DNA of 64,000 nucleotides from Saccharum officinarum (lineage: Eukaryota; Streptophyta; Magnoliopsida; Poales; Poaceae). A program made the position numbers and the translations under genes. Within the stretch, counting starts at the first letter, position 1; each line of letters begins with the position of its first letter. Positions 34,814 through 50,600 of the stretch are shown here, in pieces. The notes under the pieces are model-generated. The model searched no databases and was not told where the DNA came from. It saw only the letters and a program-made list of their open reading frames with translations. The stretch lies in contig CM036223.1 of the NCBI GenBank assembly GCA_020631735.1, positions 12,029,356-12,093,355 of the forward strand, written 5' to 3'.

Positions 34814-36274
34814 TTACACTTGAGAGTCACTAACTAGCTTGAATGGTGAATTGAGCACTTGATCTTTATCATCATCTTGAATATCAATTACTTGCTTTGC
34901 TCTAATGTCCCCAATATCCATGTTCTTCATTGCTTCCACCAATTGAGTTCCACCAACATCATCTAGATTCTCTTCTTCATCTTGTGACCCATTGGTTTCA
35001 TCAAATTGCACATCATGGACTTCTAGAATGCCACTTGAGTTGTTCCAAACTCTATAAGCTTTGCTTGTAGTTGAATAACCAAGTAGGAACCCCTCATCAC
35101 ATCTTTTGTCAAACTTCCCCAATCTAGTGCCCTTCTTCAAGATATAGCATTTGCAACCAAACACCCTAAAGTAAGAAATATTGGGCTTTCTTCCATGAAG
35201 TAACTCATATGGGGTCTTCTCTAGCAATGGATGACAATATAATCTATTGATGTAGTAGCAAGCGGTATTGATTGCTTCATCCCAAAATGATTGACTCACA
35301 TTGTACTCATGAAGCATTGATCTAGCCATATCAAGCAATGTTCTATTCTTCCTCTCAACTAGGCCATTTGATTGTGGAGTGTACTTGGCCGAGAAATGAT
35401 GTCCAATACCATAATGATCACAAAGTTCTTTAATTCTTGTATTCTTGAACTCACTTCCATTGTCACTTCTCACTTTCTTGATTCTAATCTCAAACTCATT
35501 ATGAACTCTAGTGAGAAATGTCTTGAAGGTGTCAAACACTTCACTTTTGTCACTAAGAAAGAATACCCATGTGAATCTTGTGAAGTCATCCACTATGACA
35601 AAGCCATACTTGTTGCCACCTATGCTTGTATATGTTGTTGGTCCAAATAGATCCATGTGCATCAACTCAAATGCTTTGCATGTGCTCATTGTACTCTTCT
35701 TTGGATGTGAGCTTCCAACTTGCTTCCCGGCTTGACATGCACTACAAAGCTTATTCTTCTCAAATTTAACATCTTTCAAACCATTGACAAGATTGTGAGT
35801 TGTAAGCTTCTTCAATTGTTTCATGCCAACATGACCAAGCCTTCTATGCCAAAGCCAACCCATGCTTGATTTGGAGACTAAGCAAGTTGTCAAAGAAGTT
35901 TCTCTAGCATTGAAGTCAACTAGGTAGAGATTCTCATATCTAAAGCCCTTGAATGCCACATTTGAACCATCCATACTAATGACTTCCACATCAACCCCAA
36001 AGATACATTTGTAGCCTAGATCACATATTTGTGCCACAGATAGAAGATTGAAATCCAAACTTTCAACTAGCAACACATTTGAGATACTCATGTCATTTGA
36101 TATTGCAATCTTGCCCAAGCCAATAACCTTGCCTTTCTTGTTATTGCCAAATGTGATAGAATCAACACCACTATTATTGTCATTGATTGAGTCAAACATT
36201 CTTGATGTACCGGTCATGTGTTGAGTGCACCCACTATCAATAATCCAATGCCTTCCTCTGGCTTTGTAATTGAC
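34814..36274 (-). pseudogene. copia pol, protease and integrase portion
   Basis: The frame opens at 36274, just after a TAG. The protease active site is visible as WIIDSGCTQHMTG around 36210-36255. From the first ATG (36217, 467 codons) come the integrase zinc-binding residues H124, H129, C158 and C161, then the catalytic core D189 (HMDLFGP), D252 (SDNGSEF) and E288 (GLVERKN), spaced as DD35E. The integrase inserts element DNA into the host genome. A C-terminal GKFDKRCDEGFLLGYS block and an acidic linker follow, ending at TAA. The core looks intact. The frame is offset from gag, and no ATG precedes the protease motif. Confidence 0.92.
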
Positions 36275-36285
36275 CTACAAGCAAA

Positions 36286-38343
36286 TCAATGAAGCTTAGG
36301 TACCCATTTTTGCTTGGGTCCTTGTAGGTTAGTAACTAAGCTCTTTGGTACCCAAATAGCCTTCTTCTTTGGGCCAACAATGGGTGTACCAATAAACTTA
36401 GCTTGCACACCCTTCACACCTTTGGTAAGCACATAGCAAGAATCAAAAGGTATAGCATTAACAAATTTCTTGCTTTGGTTCTTTTTATTACAATTATGCT
36501 CTAAGTGCCCAACTTGCTTGCATCTATTGCAAAACCGACCATTGCTCTTCACAAAACTAGGCTTTGGAGTTGCAAAGGCCGACTTACCTTTCTTGGGGGT
36601 GTAGCCCAATCCCTCTTTGTTAAGAGAGAACCTTTGGCTACCCAAGCACTTAAGCAAGCGGGCCTCACCACCATAGGCCTTGCCTAGGGCGTGAGTGAGC
36701 TCATCCACCTCTCTCTTAAGAGTCTCATTCTCAACCATTAGTGAGGTATCACAAGTGAAACCATCACTAGTAGTGGAGGTAGAGTTGGTGGTGGTGGATG
36801 AAGAGCTACAAGAAGGGTTAGCATTTGTCATGATGATAGGTTTATAAAAAGATTCATCAATTATATCACAAGTAACACCTATATCATATGATACAACAAT
36901 CTCCTTCTTTGCTTGTTGCTCAAGTAGCAATGAGTGAGCCTTTTCAAGCTTGGAATGAGCCTTACCAAGATCCTCATGGTCTTCCACTAGACTCTCATGA
37001 GTGGTCTTAATCTCACCAAGAACTTTCTCAAGTATTGCTACTTTCATTGAAAGCTTCTTGCACTCCTTGTTCTTGGCAATAGCTATGTCTCTAGTTTGTT
37101 GCAACAAGTCATATAGTTGTTCTTTAGTTGGTTCATCATCATCATCATTTTCATTATCATATTTATCATTATCACTATCATGAACATATTCCATTTCACT
37201 TTCATCATCACTTTCATCATATAATATCTTAGCTTCTTTGGCCATGAAGCATGAAGAGGATGAATCAAATAGTAAAGGCTTCTTGTTGATAGCAATGGAA
37301 GCAAAAGCCTTGTTGGATGATTCTTCTTCTTCTTCATCATCATCACTTTCCCAAGTGGCCACATAGACTCCATTCTTGCCTTTCTTGAATGTTATCTTGG
37401 CTTCTTTCTTTTTCTTCTCAAACTTGCCCCTCTTGTTGTTTTTCTTCTTGTCATAGGGACAATCGACTTGAAGATGTTCGGTGCTATCACAATTGAAGCA
37501 CTTCCTTTGTTGCTCATTGCTCTTGAAATTGTCATTTCTCTTTTTGAAGCCTCTTCTCTTAATGAACATGTGACCCATTTTCTTGACTACAAAAGCAAAT
37601 GCCTCATCATCAATTTCATAATCTTCATCTTCATCATTGTCTTCTTCTTCTTCAATGATGGTAGCTTTGCCCTTGGAGGAGATGGCCTTGAATGCCACGG
37701 TCTTCTTCTTCTTTTCTTCCTCCTTCTCATCAACATCTTGATCATACTTGTCAAAGGTTAACACCTCTCCAAGCAAATCATTTGGCTTCATTGTTTCAAG
37801 CCCATCTCTTTGTAGCATCATGATCAACATCTTGAATCTTCTAGGTAAGCTCAACAAGAACTTATGGCAAAAATCTTGGTCTTGAGTCTTGTGCCCTAAG
37901 CTCTTGAGATCATTCACAATTACTTGCAATCTATGAAACATCTCTAATATTGTTTCTTCTTCTTTCATCTTGAAGTTCTCAAACTCACTCTTGAGCCCAT
38001 ATAGCTTGGCACTCTTTACAACCTTAGTGCCCTCATATGTTTCACTCAACCTTGTCCACACTTCATTTGCCAATTCCAAATCCTTGATGCCCTCAAATAC
38101 TTTTGTGTCAATATTATTGTAAAGTGTATTGAGAGCCGTTCTATTGCATGTTCTATTTGCTCTATCTTCATCGGTGAGATGATCGGGATCAATGATAGCA
38201 AAGTCATTCTCGGTGACTTGCAAAACTCTCTCATGAATAGAACCAAGGTACATTGTCATCTTTCTCTTCCAATGAGCAAAAGAACTAACACCATCAAAGA
38301 ACGGTGGCTTGCCCCCAACATGATTGAACACAATTTGAGCCAT
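36286..38343 (-). CDS. gag: copia gag polyprotein (Sirevirus-like, 685 aa)
   Basis: An intact frame from ATG at 38343 to TGA at 36286. It would form the capsid and bind element RNA. Residues about 15-215 are the UBN2-type gag domain (FDGVSSFAHWKRKM, CNRTALNTLYNNI, WTRLSETYEGTK, KLYGLKSEFENFKM). A first CCHC zinc knuckle is at 282-295 (CFNCDSTEHLQVDC). Acidic low-complexity stretches and a probable coiled coil (about 430-490, EKVLGEIKTTHESL region) lie between it and a second knuckle near 605-618 (CNRCKQVGHLEHNC). The end is WVPKLH. The protease lies in another frame starting 12 bp downstream. The large size and two knuckles fit Sireviruses. Low-complexity DE repeats are AT- and GA-rich. Confidence 0.92.
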   Translation of the reverse strand: MAQIVFNHVGGKPPFFDGVSSFAHWKRKMTMYLGSIHERVLQVTENDFAIIDPDHLTDEDRANRTCNRTALNTLYNNIDTKVFEGIKDLELANEVWTRLSETYEGTKVVKSAKLYGLKSEFENFKMKEEETILEMFHRLQVIVNDLKSLGHKTQDQDFCHKFLLSLPRRFKMLIMMLQRDGLETMKPNDLLGEVLTFDKYDQDVDEKEEEKKKKTVAFKAISSKGKATIIEEEEDNDEDEDYEIDDEAFAFVVKKMGHMFIKRRGFKKRNDNFKSNEQQRKCFNCDSTEHLQVDCPYDKKKNNKRGKFEKKKKEAKITFKKGKNGVYVATWESDDDEEEEESSNKAFASIAINKKPLLFDSSSSCFMAKEAKILYDESDDESEMEYVHDSDNDKYDNENDDDDEPTKEQLYDLLQQTRDIAIAKNKECKKLSMKVAILEKVLGEIKTTHESLVEDHEDLGKAHSKLEKAHSLLLEQQAKKEIVVSYDIGVTCDIIDESFYKPIIMTNANPSCSSSSTTTNSTSTTSDGFTCDTSLMVENETLKREVDELTHALGKAYGGEARLLKCLGSQRFSLNKEGLGYTPKKGKSAFATPKPSFVKSNGRFCNRCKQVGHLEHNCNKKNQSKKFVNAIPFDSCYVLTKGVKGVQAKFIGTPIVGPKKKAIWVPKSLVTNLQGPKQKWVPKLH

Positions 38344-38389
38344 TTTTCACACCGAAGGATGTTAAGCCTTGATTAAAACGGTGACCACG
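38344..38389 (-). other. copia leader between primer-binding site and gag
   Basis: A short untranslated leader of 46 bp (minus strand) between the primer-binding site and the gag ATG, with no upstream ATG evident on the coding strand. Confidence 0.7.
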
Positions 38390-38401
38390 GCTCCGATACC
38401 A
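38390..38401 (-). promoter_or_regulatory. primer-binding site (initiator tRNA-Met type)
   Basis: The minus strand reads TGGTATCGGAGC two bases after the 5' LTR end. This is the usual plant copia site complementary to the 3' end of initiator methionine tRNA, with one A-to-G difference from the common form. Confidence 0.9.
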
Positions 38402-39323
38402 CTTGTAAGGTCCTAGATGGCTAGAGGGGGGTGAATAGCCTATTAAAAATTCTACACAAGCCACTAAGCAAACTTGTTAGAATAACAAACGGCGTAAAGC
38501 GAGTTTTGCTTAGCCAAGGGTTGTGATGCAAGCCTCCTATCCACAAGTCTAGTAGATTATGATCTCTAGTTCACACAAGAGCTATGTCACTATTTATACA
38601 CTAGTGAGCAAGCTAACAACTACTAGTAAAGGCTACTACTAGAGCTACACAAGATAATCTAGTAAAAGTAAATGCAAGAGATAGGATTGTGTATCTTATA
38701 CCAACGGTGGAGTGAAGATGTTGCCAATCACCAAGATGATATACAATCAATCAATATTGACAACAACACAATATGGAGACCAATCACCGGGAGACAAGAG
38801 ACACAATATTTTTGTTCACCTAGTGTTCACTTGTGCACCGACAAGCTACGTCACCGGTTGTGTCGACCAACACTTAGATGGTTCCTCGGTGCGACCCTCA
38901 AGTCACTTGCCCCTCAAGGCACGCCCCGCAAGGCACCGCAAGACACCACTCTCAAGTGAGGTAACTCAATGACACGCGCAATGTAATAGAGTTGCTTTTG
39001 GTATCCCGCCGAGGAAAGCACAAGAACCTCTTACACACAACCGGAGGTGGCCAAGAACAATCACCTTCTCTTGCCAACGCCTCCAACAATCTCTAAGCCA
39101 GCTAGGAGCGGTACTCTCCAAGAGTAACAAGAAATCCACCGGCTAAACCACCCACAAGTGCCACTAGATGCCCTCAAGCTATGCAATGCACTTTGGGATC
39201 ACTCAATCTCACTTTTGATTTGCAATCAAGCAAGAGAGATGAGTGGGAGGAGTAGCTCTAGCTCAAAAGATGCACAAGAGTGTTAGAAATGCCAAGAGAC
39301 CTCCCCAAGGGCCGGCCAACGAG

Positions 39324-39331
39324 TATTTATA
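39324..39331 (-). promoter_or_regulatory. probable TATA box in 5' LTR
   Basis: TATAAATA on the minus strand, in the same context as in the other copia LTRs. This would be the element's own promoter for gag-pol RNA. Confidence 0.62.
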
Positions 39332-39369
39332 AGCACCCCAAACAAATAGAGCCATTGCCACTCCACTGA

Positions 39370-39935
39370 CCGTTTTTTCAGGACGACCAGACGCACCGGT
39401 CGAAACTGACCGGACGCGCTCAACCGCGTTCGGTCGCCCTGCGACGTCCACGTGTCCCTCAAATTTCAAATGCGACCGTTAGATCCTCCAACGGTCACTG
39501 CGTGCCAACGGTCAAACGCTATGACCGGACGCACTGGTCAACCGACCGGACGCGCCGGTCGCACAGCACCGCGCGCGAAACAACGACCGGACGCGCTCCT
39601 CGCAACGACCGGACGCGCCGATCCGCACAGCACCCGTGCCCGCGAAACAACGACCAGACGCGCTCCTCGCAACGACCGGACGCGACAGTGCCAGCGTCCG
39701 GTCGGAGTCCAGTAAGCTCCCTCGACGACCGGACGCGTCCGATCGCGTGTGACCGGACGCGCCCCGCGTCCGATCGTCCTTGCGAACCGCAGTTCCTTCT
39801 GGGCACTTGACCGGACGCGCCGGTCCCGCGAGTGACCGGACGCGCCGGTTGCAAACCCTAGCCCGCGCGCCCGATACCGCGCTGTACTGACCGGACACGT
39901 CTGGTCACACCGTGACCGCGTCCGGTGCAGCGTCC
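39370..39935 (-). repeat. CpG-rich gaccggacgcg motif array in 5' LTR
   Basis: Counterpart of the array at 30600-31165, with slightly more intact CpGs (for example gcgcgcgaaacaacgaccgg against gtgtgaaacaatgaccgg). It lies upstream of the TATA element in element orientation. Confidence 0.88.
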
Positions 39936-40700
39936 AGTAACCTCAGTGACCCCGTTCGCCTCCGTTTCTTTTCCGACTTTCAGCGTAGTGGAAAATAGGC
40001 ATTTCATTTCCCCGAAATCGCCTAGACATCTTTGTATTACTCGAAAACCACTCTCTACCCGCAAACCACAGCGCGACCAACGCCACCTTTGCAAATGTGC
40101 CAACACCATCAAGTGTACATCTCCATGTGCTTGTGTGTTAGCTTTTTCTCAATCATTTTCAAAGGTTTTCCAATTAGCTCACTAGGCCCTACATGCAATG
40201 CACTTCATGAATTCACCTAGTGGCACCTGTGCATCGAATAACCGATAAGACTTCCCTTCTTAATAGTTCGGCTATCGATCCTAAACCACTCACACCCTCT
40301 ATGGTGTCTTGAGTGTAAAACAAAATGGCCCTATGGTTATACCTTTGCCTTGAGCCCATTTTGTTTCTCCAAATGATATGATCCACTTCATATCATCACA
40401 TGACCGTCTCGATCCATCGACCTTGACTTCACTTGCTCTTCACCGTTGCATCGGTCCGTCGGCGCTAAGTCTTGCTCAAGATTCATCATCGCATGGTCCT
40501 TCGCTTCGAAGCCTTGACTTGCCCTTCACCTTCACAACCGGTCCATCGAGCCAAGCCTCATCTTGGTCTTCACCACCTTGGTCATATGAGTCAATGTCAT
40601 GTCTCATATGCAATGACCACCTTTATCTAAATCATCCACTTAGATACAAAGGTTAGTCCTAGGTTTCATCAATTAGCCAAAACCAAACTAGGGACTTTCA

Positions 40701-44793
<4,093 letters not shown>

Positions 44794-47656
44794 CCATGTC
44801 TAGAAGGCAAAGTTCTCAAGATTTTACATTTGCCATGACATATGCATCGGCAGTCACTGGTGTCGCGGCCATCACAGTACATTAACTGTGTGGTTGTGTG
44901 ATGTAGTTGATACCAACTTCATCAGAGCTCTCCACCCTAACATGAGATGTGCCATTCCTATCACAACCAACTCATTTCATAACTTGGGAGGAGCCAGACA
45001 TCTTTGATGGAATTACATTATTTCGCTAAAACAAACGCTTCTTTGTTACCTATGATAAGTTATTTTTAGAAAAATCTCTAGGGACCCACTTTTGCCAATT
45101 TGGGTTCCCTCTAGTGAGGCCTATAGTTCTATAGTCATGAAAAAAAGGTGGAGCAAGACATCTTTGATGGAATTATATTATTTCACCAAAACAAACACTC
45201 CTTTGTTGCCTATGATAAGTTATTTTTAGAAAAATCTCTAGGAACCCACTTTTGCCAATTTAGGTTCCCTAGGTTGAGGCCCATAGTTCTATAGTAATGA
45301 AAAAACTAGCTTGATTCCATGTCTAGAAGGCAAATTTCTCAAGGTTTTAAATTTGCCACGACATTTGAATCGGCAGTGCCCGGTGTCACGGCCATCACGG
45401 TACCTTAACTGCATGGTTGTGCAACATAATTGATAGTGACTTCATCTATGCTCTCCACCCTAACATGAGATACACCATTCCTATCACAACCAACTCATTT
45501 CATAACAAGGCTGGACCTAGACATCTTTGTTGGAATTGCATGATTTCAGCAAAACAAACATTACTTTGTTTCCTATGATAAGTTATTTTTAGAAAAATCT
45601 CTAGGGACTCACTTTTTTGAATTCAGGTTCCCTATGGTGAGGCCTATAGTTTTGTAGCTGTGAAAAAAACCTAGCTTGATTCCATGTCCAAAAGGCAAAT
45701 TTCTTAAGGTCATACATTTGTCACGACATCTTAATCGATAGTTTCCGGTGTCACGGCCATCATGGTACCTTAATGGCATGGTTCTACGACATAATTGATA
45801 CTAACTTCATCTAAGCTCTCCACCCTAACATAATATGTGCCATTCCTATCACAACCAACTCATTTCATAACACGGAGGACCCAGAGATCTTTGATGGAAT
45901 TGCATGATTTCCCCGAAACAAACAGTGCTTTGTTGCCTTTGATAAGTTGTTTCTAGAAAAATCTCAAGGGAACCACTTTTACCTATTCAAGTTCCCTTGG
46001 GTGAGGCCTATGGTTCTATAGCCATGAAAAAGAACCTTGCTCGATTCCATGTCTAGAATTCAAATTTCTCAAGGTTTTACATTTGCCACGACGTCTGAAT
46101 CGGCAGTTTCTGGTGTCATGGCCATCATGGTACCTTAACAGCATGGTTGTGCAACATAATTGATACTGACTTCATCTAAGCTCTCCACCCTAACATGGGA
46201 TGTGCCATTCCAGTCACAACCAACTTGTTTTGTAAAACGGGTGGACCTAGACATTTTGATGGAATTGCATGATTTCACCAAAATAAACACTGCTTTTGTT
46301 GCCTATGATAGGTTATTTTTAGAAAAATCTCTAGAGACTCACTTTTACCAATTCAGGTTCCCTAGGGTGAGGCCTATAGTTTTGTTGCCTTGAAAAAACC
46401 TAGCTTGATTCCATGTCTAGAAGGCAAATTTCTCAATGTTTTACATTTGCCACAACCTATGCATCGATAGTTCCCGGTGTCACGACCATCACGATACATT
46501 AACTGCATGGTTATGTGATGTAGTAGATAAGAACTACATCAGAGCTCTCCACCCTAATATGAGATGTGCCATTCCTATCATAACCAACTCATTTTATAAG
46601 ACGGGTGGAGCCAGATATCTTTGATGGAATTACATTATTTCACCGAAACAAACACTCCTTTGTTGCCTATGATAAGTTATTTTTACAAAAATCTCTAGGA
46701 ACCCACTTTTGCTAATTTAGGTTCCCTAGGGTGAGGCCTATAGTTCTACAGTCATGAAAAAAAACTAGCTTGATTCCATGTCCAGAAGGCAAATTTCTCA
46801 AGGTTTTACATTTGCCATGACATCTGAATCGGTAGTTTCTAGTGTCGCGGCCATCATGGTACCTTAATGGCGTGGTTGTGCAACATAATTGATGCTGACT
46901 TCATCTAAGCTCTCCACCCTAACATGAGATGTGCCATTCCTATCACAACCAACTCATTTCGTAATACGGGTGGACCCAGACATCTTTGATGGAATTGCAT
47001 TATTTCACCAAAACAAACACTACTTTGTTGCCTATGATAAATTATTTTTAGAAAAATATCTAGGGACCCACTTTTGCCAATTTAGATTCCCTAGGGTGAG
47101 GCCTATAGTTTTGCAGCCATGAAAAACAACCTAGCTTGATTCCATGTCCAGAAAGCATATTTCTCAAGGTTTTACGTTTGCCACGACATCTGAATCGGCA
47201 GTTTCTGGTGTCATAGCCATCATGGTACCTTAATGGCGTGGTTGTGCAACATAATTGATACTAACTTCATCTAAGCTATCCACCCTAACATGAGATATGC
47301 CATTCCTATGACAACCAACTCGTTTAGTAACACGGGTGGACCCAGACTTCTTTGAAGGAATTGTGTGATTTCACCGAAACAAACACTACTTTGTTGCCTA
47401 TGATAAGTTATTTTTCAAAAAATCTCTAGGGACCTAATTTTGTCAATTCTAGTTCCCTAGGGTGAGGCCTATAGTTCTATATCCACGGAAAAATCCTAGC
47501 TCGATTCCATGTCCAGAAAGCAAATTTCTCAATGTTTTACATTTGCCACGATGGTACCATAATGGCGTGGTTGTGCGACGCAATTGATACTAACTTCATC
47601 TAAGATCTCCACCCTAACATGAGATGTGTCATTCCTATCACAACCAACTCATTTCA
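44794..47656 (+). repeat. satellite array, about 365-bp monomers, middle block
   Basis: Continues the left array in the same orientation after the solo LTR. Landmarks gacatctttgatgg occur near 44998, 45167, 45531, 45890, 46250, 46616, 46980 and 47345. Steps are about 360-366 bp, except a short monomer of about 170 bp caused by a deletion joint at the A-run near 45147. The last monomer is also shortened around 47550. Monomer types are less regularly ordered than in the right array. Confidence 0.92.
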
Positions 47657-50600
47657 TGTAATAGAACCAACCAATTATACGAGATTAAGTAAGAAAATCA
47701 TCCACCGAGCAGACGATTTAGCAAACTTAAGCCCGTATAACCTGGTAGTCTATGAAATCACGATGGATTTCAAACCAACTTATATACCAGCCAAGATCGT
47801 AATAAATTCAGCGGTCACCATCACAAGTTACATAAAAGTTCAAGTCGCAAATACATCAAAGTTTAAACATAGTTATTACAAACCAGTTTCAAATAAAAGT
47901 AGCGGAAGCATTTAGTTCAAATCACACACTCACACAGAGTTCAAAATAAAGTGCCAGCTCAGGATCATCTTCCAACAAAAGCATCAGACGAGACGTAGTA
48001 AATGACCATTGCCCATGGTCCTAAGCTTCTCCCATCGCAGGCTAAAGGCAGTTGATACAGTAGCCGTAGTACATCTGCCCATCTGCAACAAGTGGGAACA
48101 AAGCCCTGAGTACGAGAAGGTACTCAGCTAGACTTACTCGACAGAACCAAAAATAAAAGACACCAAGGATCATGACAGGCTTTCTGGTGGGGTAGCTGAC
48201 TCATTTGCAAAAAGGCATTTTTAGCATTTAAAGAATCTTTCCAAAAGCTTTGCATCAAGTTAAATCTTTATTAACCTGTCAACTACATTTGCACCTGTAC
48301 TAGAGTAACATGTCATTAAACAGGTATGGATAACCAATGATCATTAAACAACTTCTATCATGTCATATACCATATAACTGTCTAAGTGTTCCATTAGAAT
48401 TACTACGATGAAGTCACTCAAGTCAAGTGTTCACTATCCAGTGAACGATGGAGATTCGAATCGACTATTAACCAACTAGTAATTTATTCCTCACACAAAC
48501 CACACTCACTTGCTAAAGTGAGGTGTTGGTCACCGAGTCAACCATTCAGGTAAACTCGCGAGCTTGCCAGGAACCACATGTACCCGAGGGCCACCCAAGT
48601 GCTCTTTGGCCTTATCACCGTGCCCCCGTATCCTGCCACTACTGCTCTAGTACAGTGCGTTGCAGGCAATCCACTCGGCCCGAATAATCTCCTAGCTTCG
48701 CGGTCGAAAGGTACATTATTCGGCCAGCTAAATATAAGGCATGCGTTCAACATGACTCGAGGCCCAACAACGGTCAGTCCTTAATCGACACAGATGGAAA
48801 ACAATACAATCCAAAACCCTACAAGTTTCCATCCGGTCTCAATTTCACATTAACACTTAGCTATTCTCAGATGACATACTTTCTCAAGTAGATCTAGGTA
48901 ACCACCTATAGCTCGCAGATGATAGGAGATCACCCGACTTCTACCGGTCTAAGTAAGCTAAGCAATTACTTGACTACGAATAACAAGGTGACAAGGATAG
49001 GGTAGAACAGAGTAAACAAGGTATAATGCAGCAACGGTTGCAAACAACTCCTAAACATAATGCATCAGTTAAAGTAAAGCATTAATAAAATTATTTGCAA
49101 ACCGGGGGAGAAAAATGCTCTGGGGCTTGCCTCTCTCGAAAGAGCTCGGACGGTGGTCTAGACACTCTGGAAGATCCTCACCGACCTCCTCATCGGCTGT
49201 GGGCACCTCCTACTCCTCGGGCTGCTCTTCCGGCTCCTCGGGAACTGCTACCTGACTTACTTCCTGCGATCCTATATGATGCAAACGTATAAGTGCTCAT
49301 GCCTAGGTGCATTGCAGAAATGACATGTAATGATCATGATGAATGAAATGTAGATAAATAGGTTTACTTTATTTCGTAAAGTAGGAATACAATTCTTCTA
49401 CAAGGTAGTCAACATCATCCAAGAACATATACTACAAGCACATGTCATCTACTGCATTCTCATCTACTACTACTATGCTAAGTCAACACATCTTATTAAA
49501 TGCTTCAAAGATACACCAAAGTAAACCTTATTAACTAGTCATACATTAACAAGGTTAATTAAACCTTAATTGCAACTAGGTTTGAACAGCAACACCTATT
49601 TTGGTAGCATAGAAAAATCTGAGAAAATTACAGTAGCTTTCTATCATCTATTCTAGCATACCACAAAAATTTCATTGCATTTGGATTACTAGAATTGCCT
49701 ACACAAAAATAACAAGCTAGGGCCTAAAAATGAGCATAAAAATACTTTATACAATGAAATGTATCAAACAACAGATTTAGCATTTTTCCTACATTCTACA
49801 CAATAAACAATCACCATAGAAAAATTATTACATGCATGTTTTATTCATCTTTTTCTCTCTAGTAAAAATAACAATTATAAATAATATTAAACACTTGTAC
49901 TACACATCAAGATTTTTCTACAGAACATGCATGGAATATATTTTTCCTAGAAAGTACATCACAAAAGAAAATTATTGCAAGTGGAACCATATTTTTCTGA
50001 ACTTTCTATGATTTATTACATATTTAACAAGAAAATAGCAATTTTAGTGATTAAATAAAAATTGTACAGAAAAGTATTTCAAACTTGACATGCAATATTT
50101 TTAGATCATAGATCTACTTATGAGAAACACTACAAAATTTGTTTCAAAATTTTTGGAGCTAAAATGAGCAAGTTATGGATTTTAGAAACCCTTTTAACAA
50201 TTTCTGAAAAAATCATTTTTGAAAATCCTTTTAACAACAGCCGCTGGAAATGATGGGTGCACCCGGTGCAGTGCACACGCGAGCGCGAGAGGAGGCAGAC
50301 AGGTGGGCCCGTGACCCCATGAGTCAGCCACACAGAGGAGGGGGAAGCGCTGACCGCGCGGTTCTCGCCACCGGTGAGCTCGCCGACGGTGAGGTCACCA
50401 CCAGTGGCTTCCCCGCGGAGAGGCGAAACCGAGGGTGCCTAGCATGTGGCCAGACGAGCTCGGCATCGAGCTCACCGGTGTGCATGGTGGCATGGTGGCT
50501 CGACCTACCATCAGCCAGCCATTACCGACCGAGAGGGGCCGCGCGGTGTGGTCTACGAGCTTCACCGCGCGAATGCGGTGCTCGTGCGCTCGAGAAGTGA

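Larger units (their letters stand above)
29631..40700 (-). mobile_element. structurally complete Sirevirus-like Ty1/copia retrotransposon
   Basis: An 11,070-bp element in minus orientation with two near-identical LTRs, a primer-binding site, a gag gene, protease, integrase, reverse transcriptase and RNase H in copia order, a long 3' UTR and a polypurine tract. The perfect 5-bp target duplication ccctt stands at 29626-29630 and 40701-40705. Large LTRs, a gag of nearly 700 residues with two zinc knuckles and several purine tracts in the 3' UTR fit the Sirevirus lineage. Pol has two in-frame stops, so this copy is probably not autonomous. No env-like gene lies between pol and the 3' LTR. Confidence 0.95.
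38404..40700 (-). repeat. 5' LTR of the complete copia element (2297 bp)
   Basis: In element orientation it starts TGAAAGTCCC at 40700 and ends gaccttACA at 38404, followed by the primer-binding site. It matches the 3' LTR throughout. The block at about 40024-40055 differs: it carries agacatctttgtattac in place of the GC-rich segment of the other LTR. Confidence 0.95.

Noticed and set aside
36260..36300. A 29-bp GT...AG mini-intron joining gag and pol
   Set aside because: The donor and acceptor words exist, but 29 bp is far below the minimum size of plant introns. Only the acceptor-like site is kept as an observation.
37001..37761. Plus-strand frames over copia gag
   Set aside because: They are shadows of the intact minus-strand gag frame.
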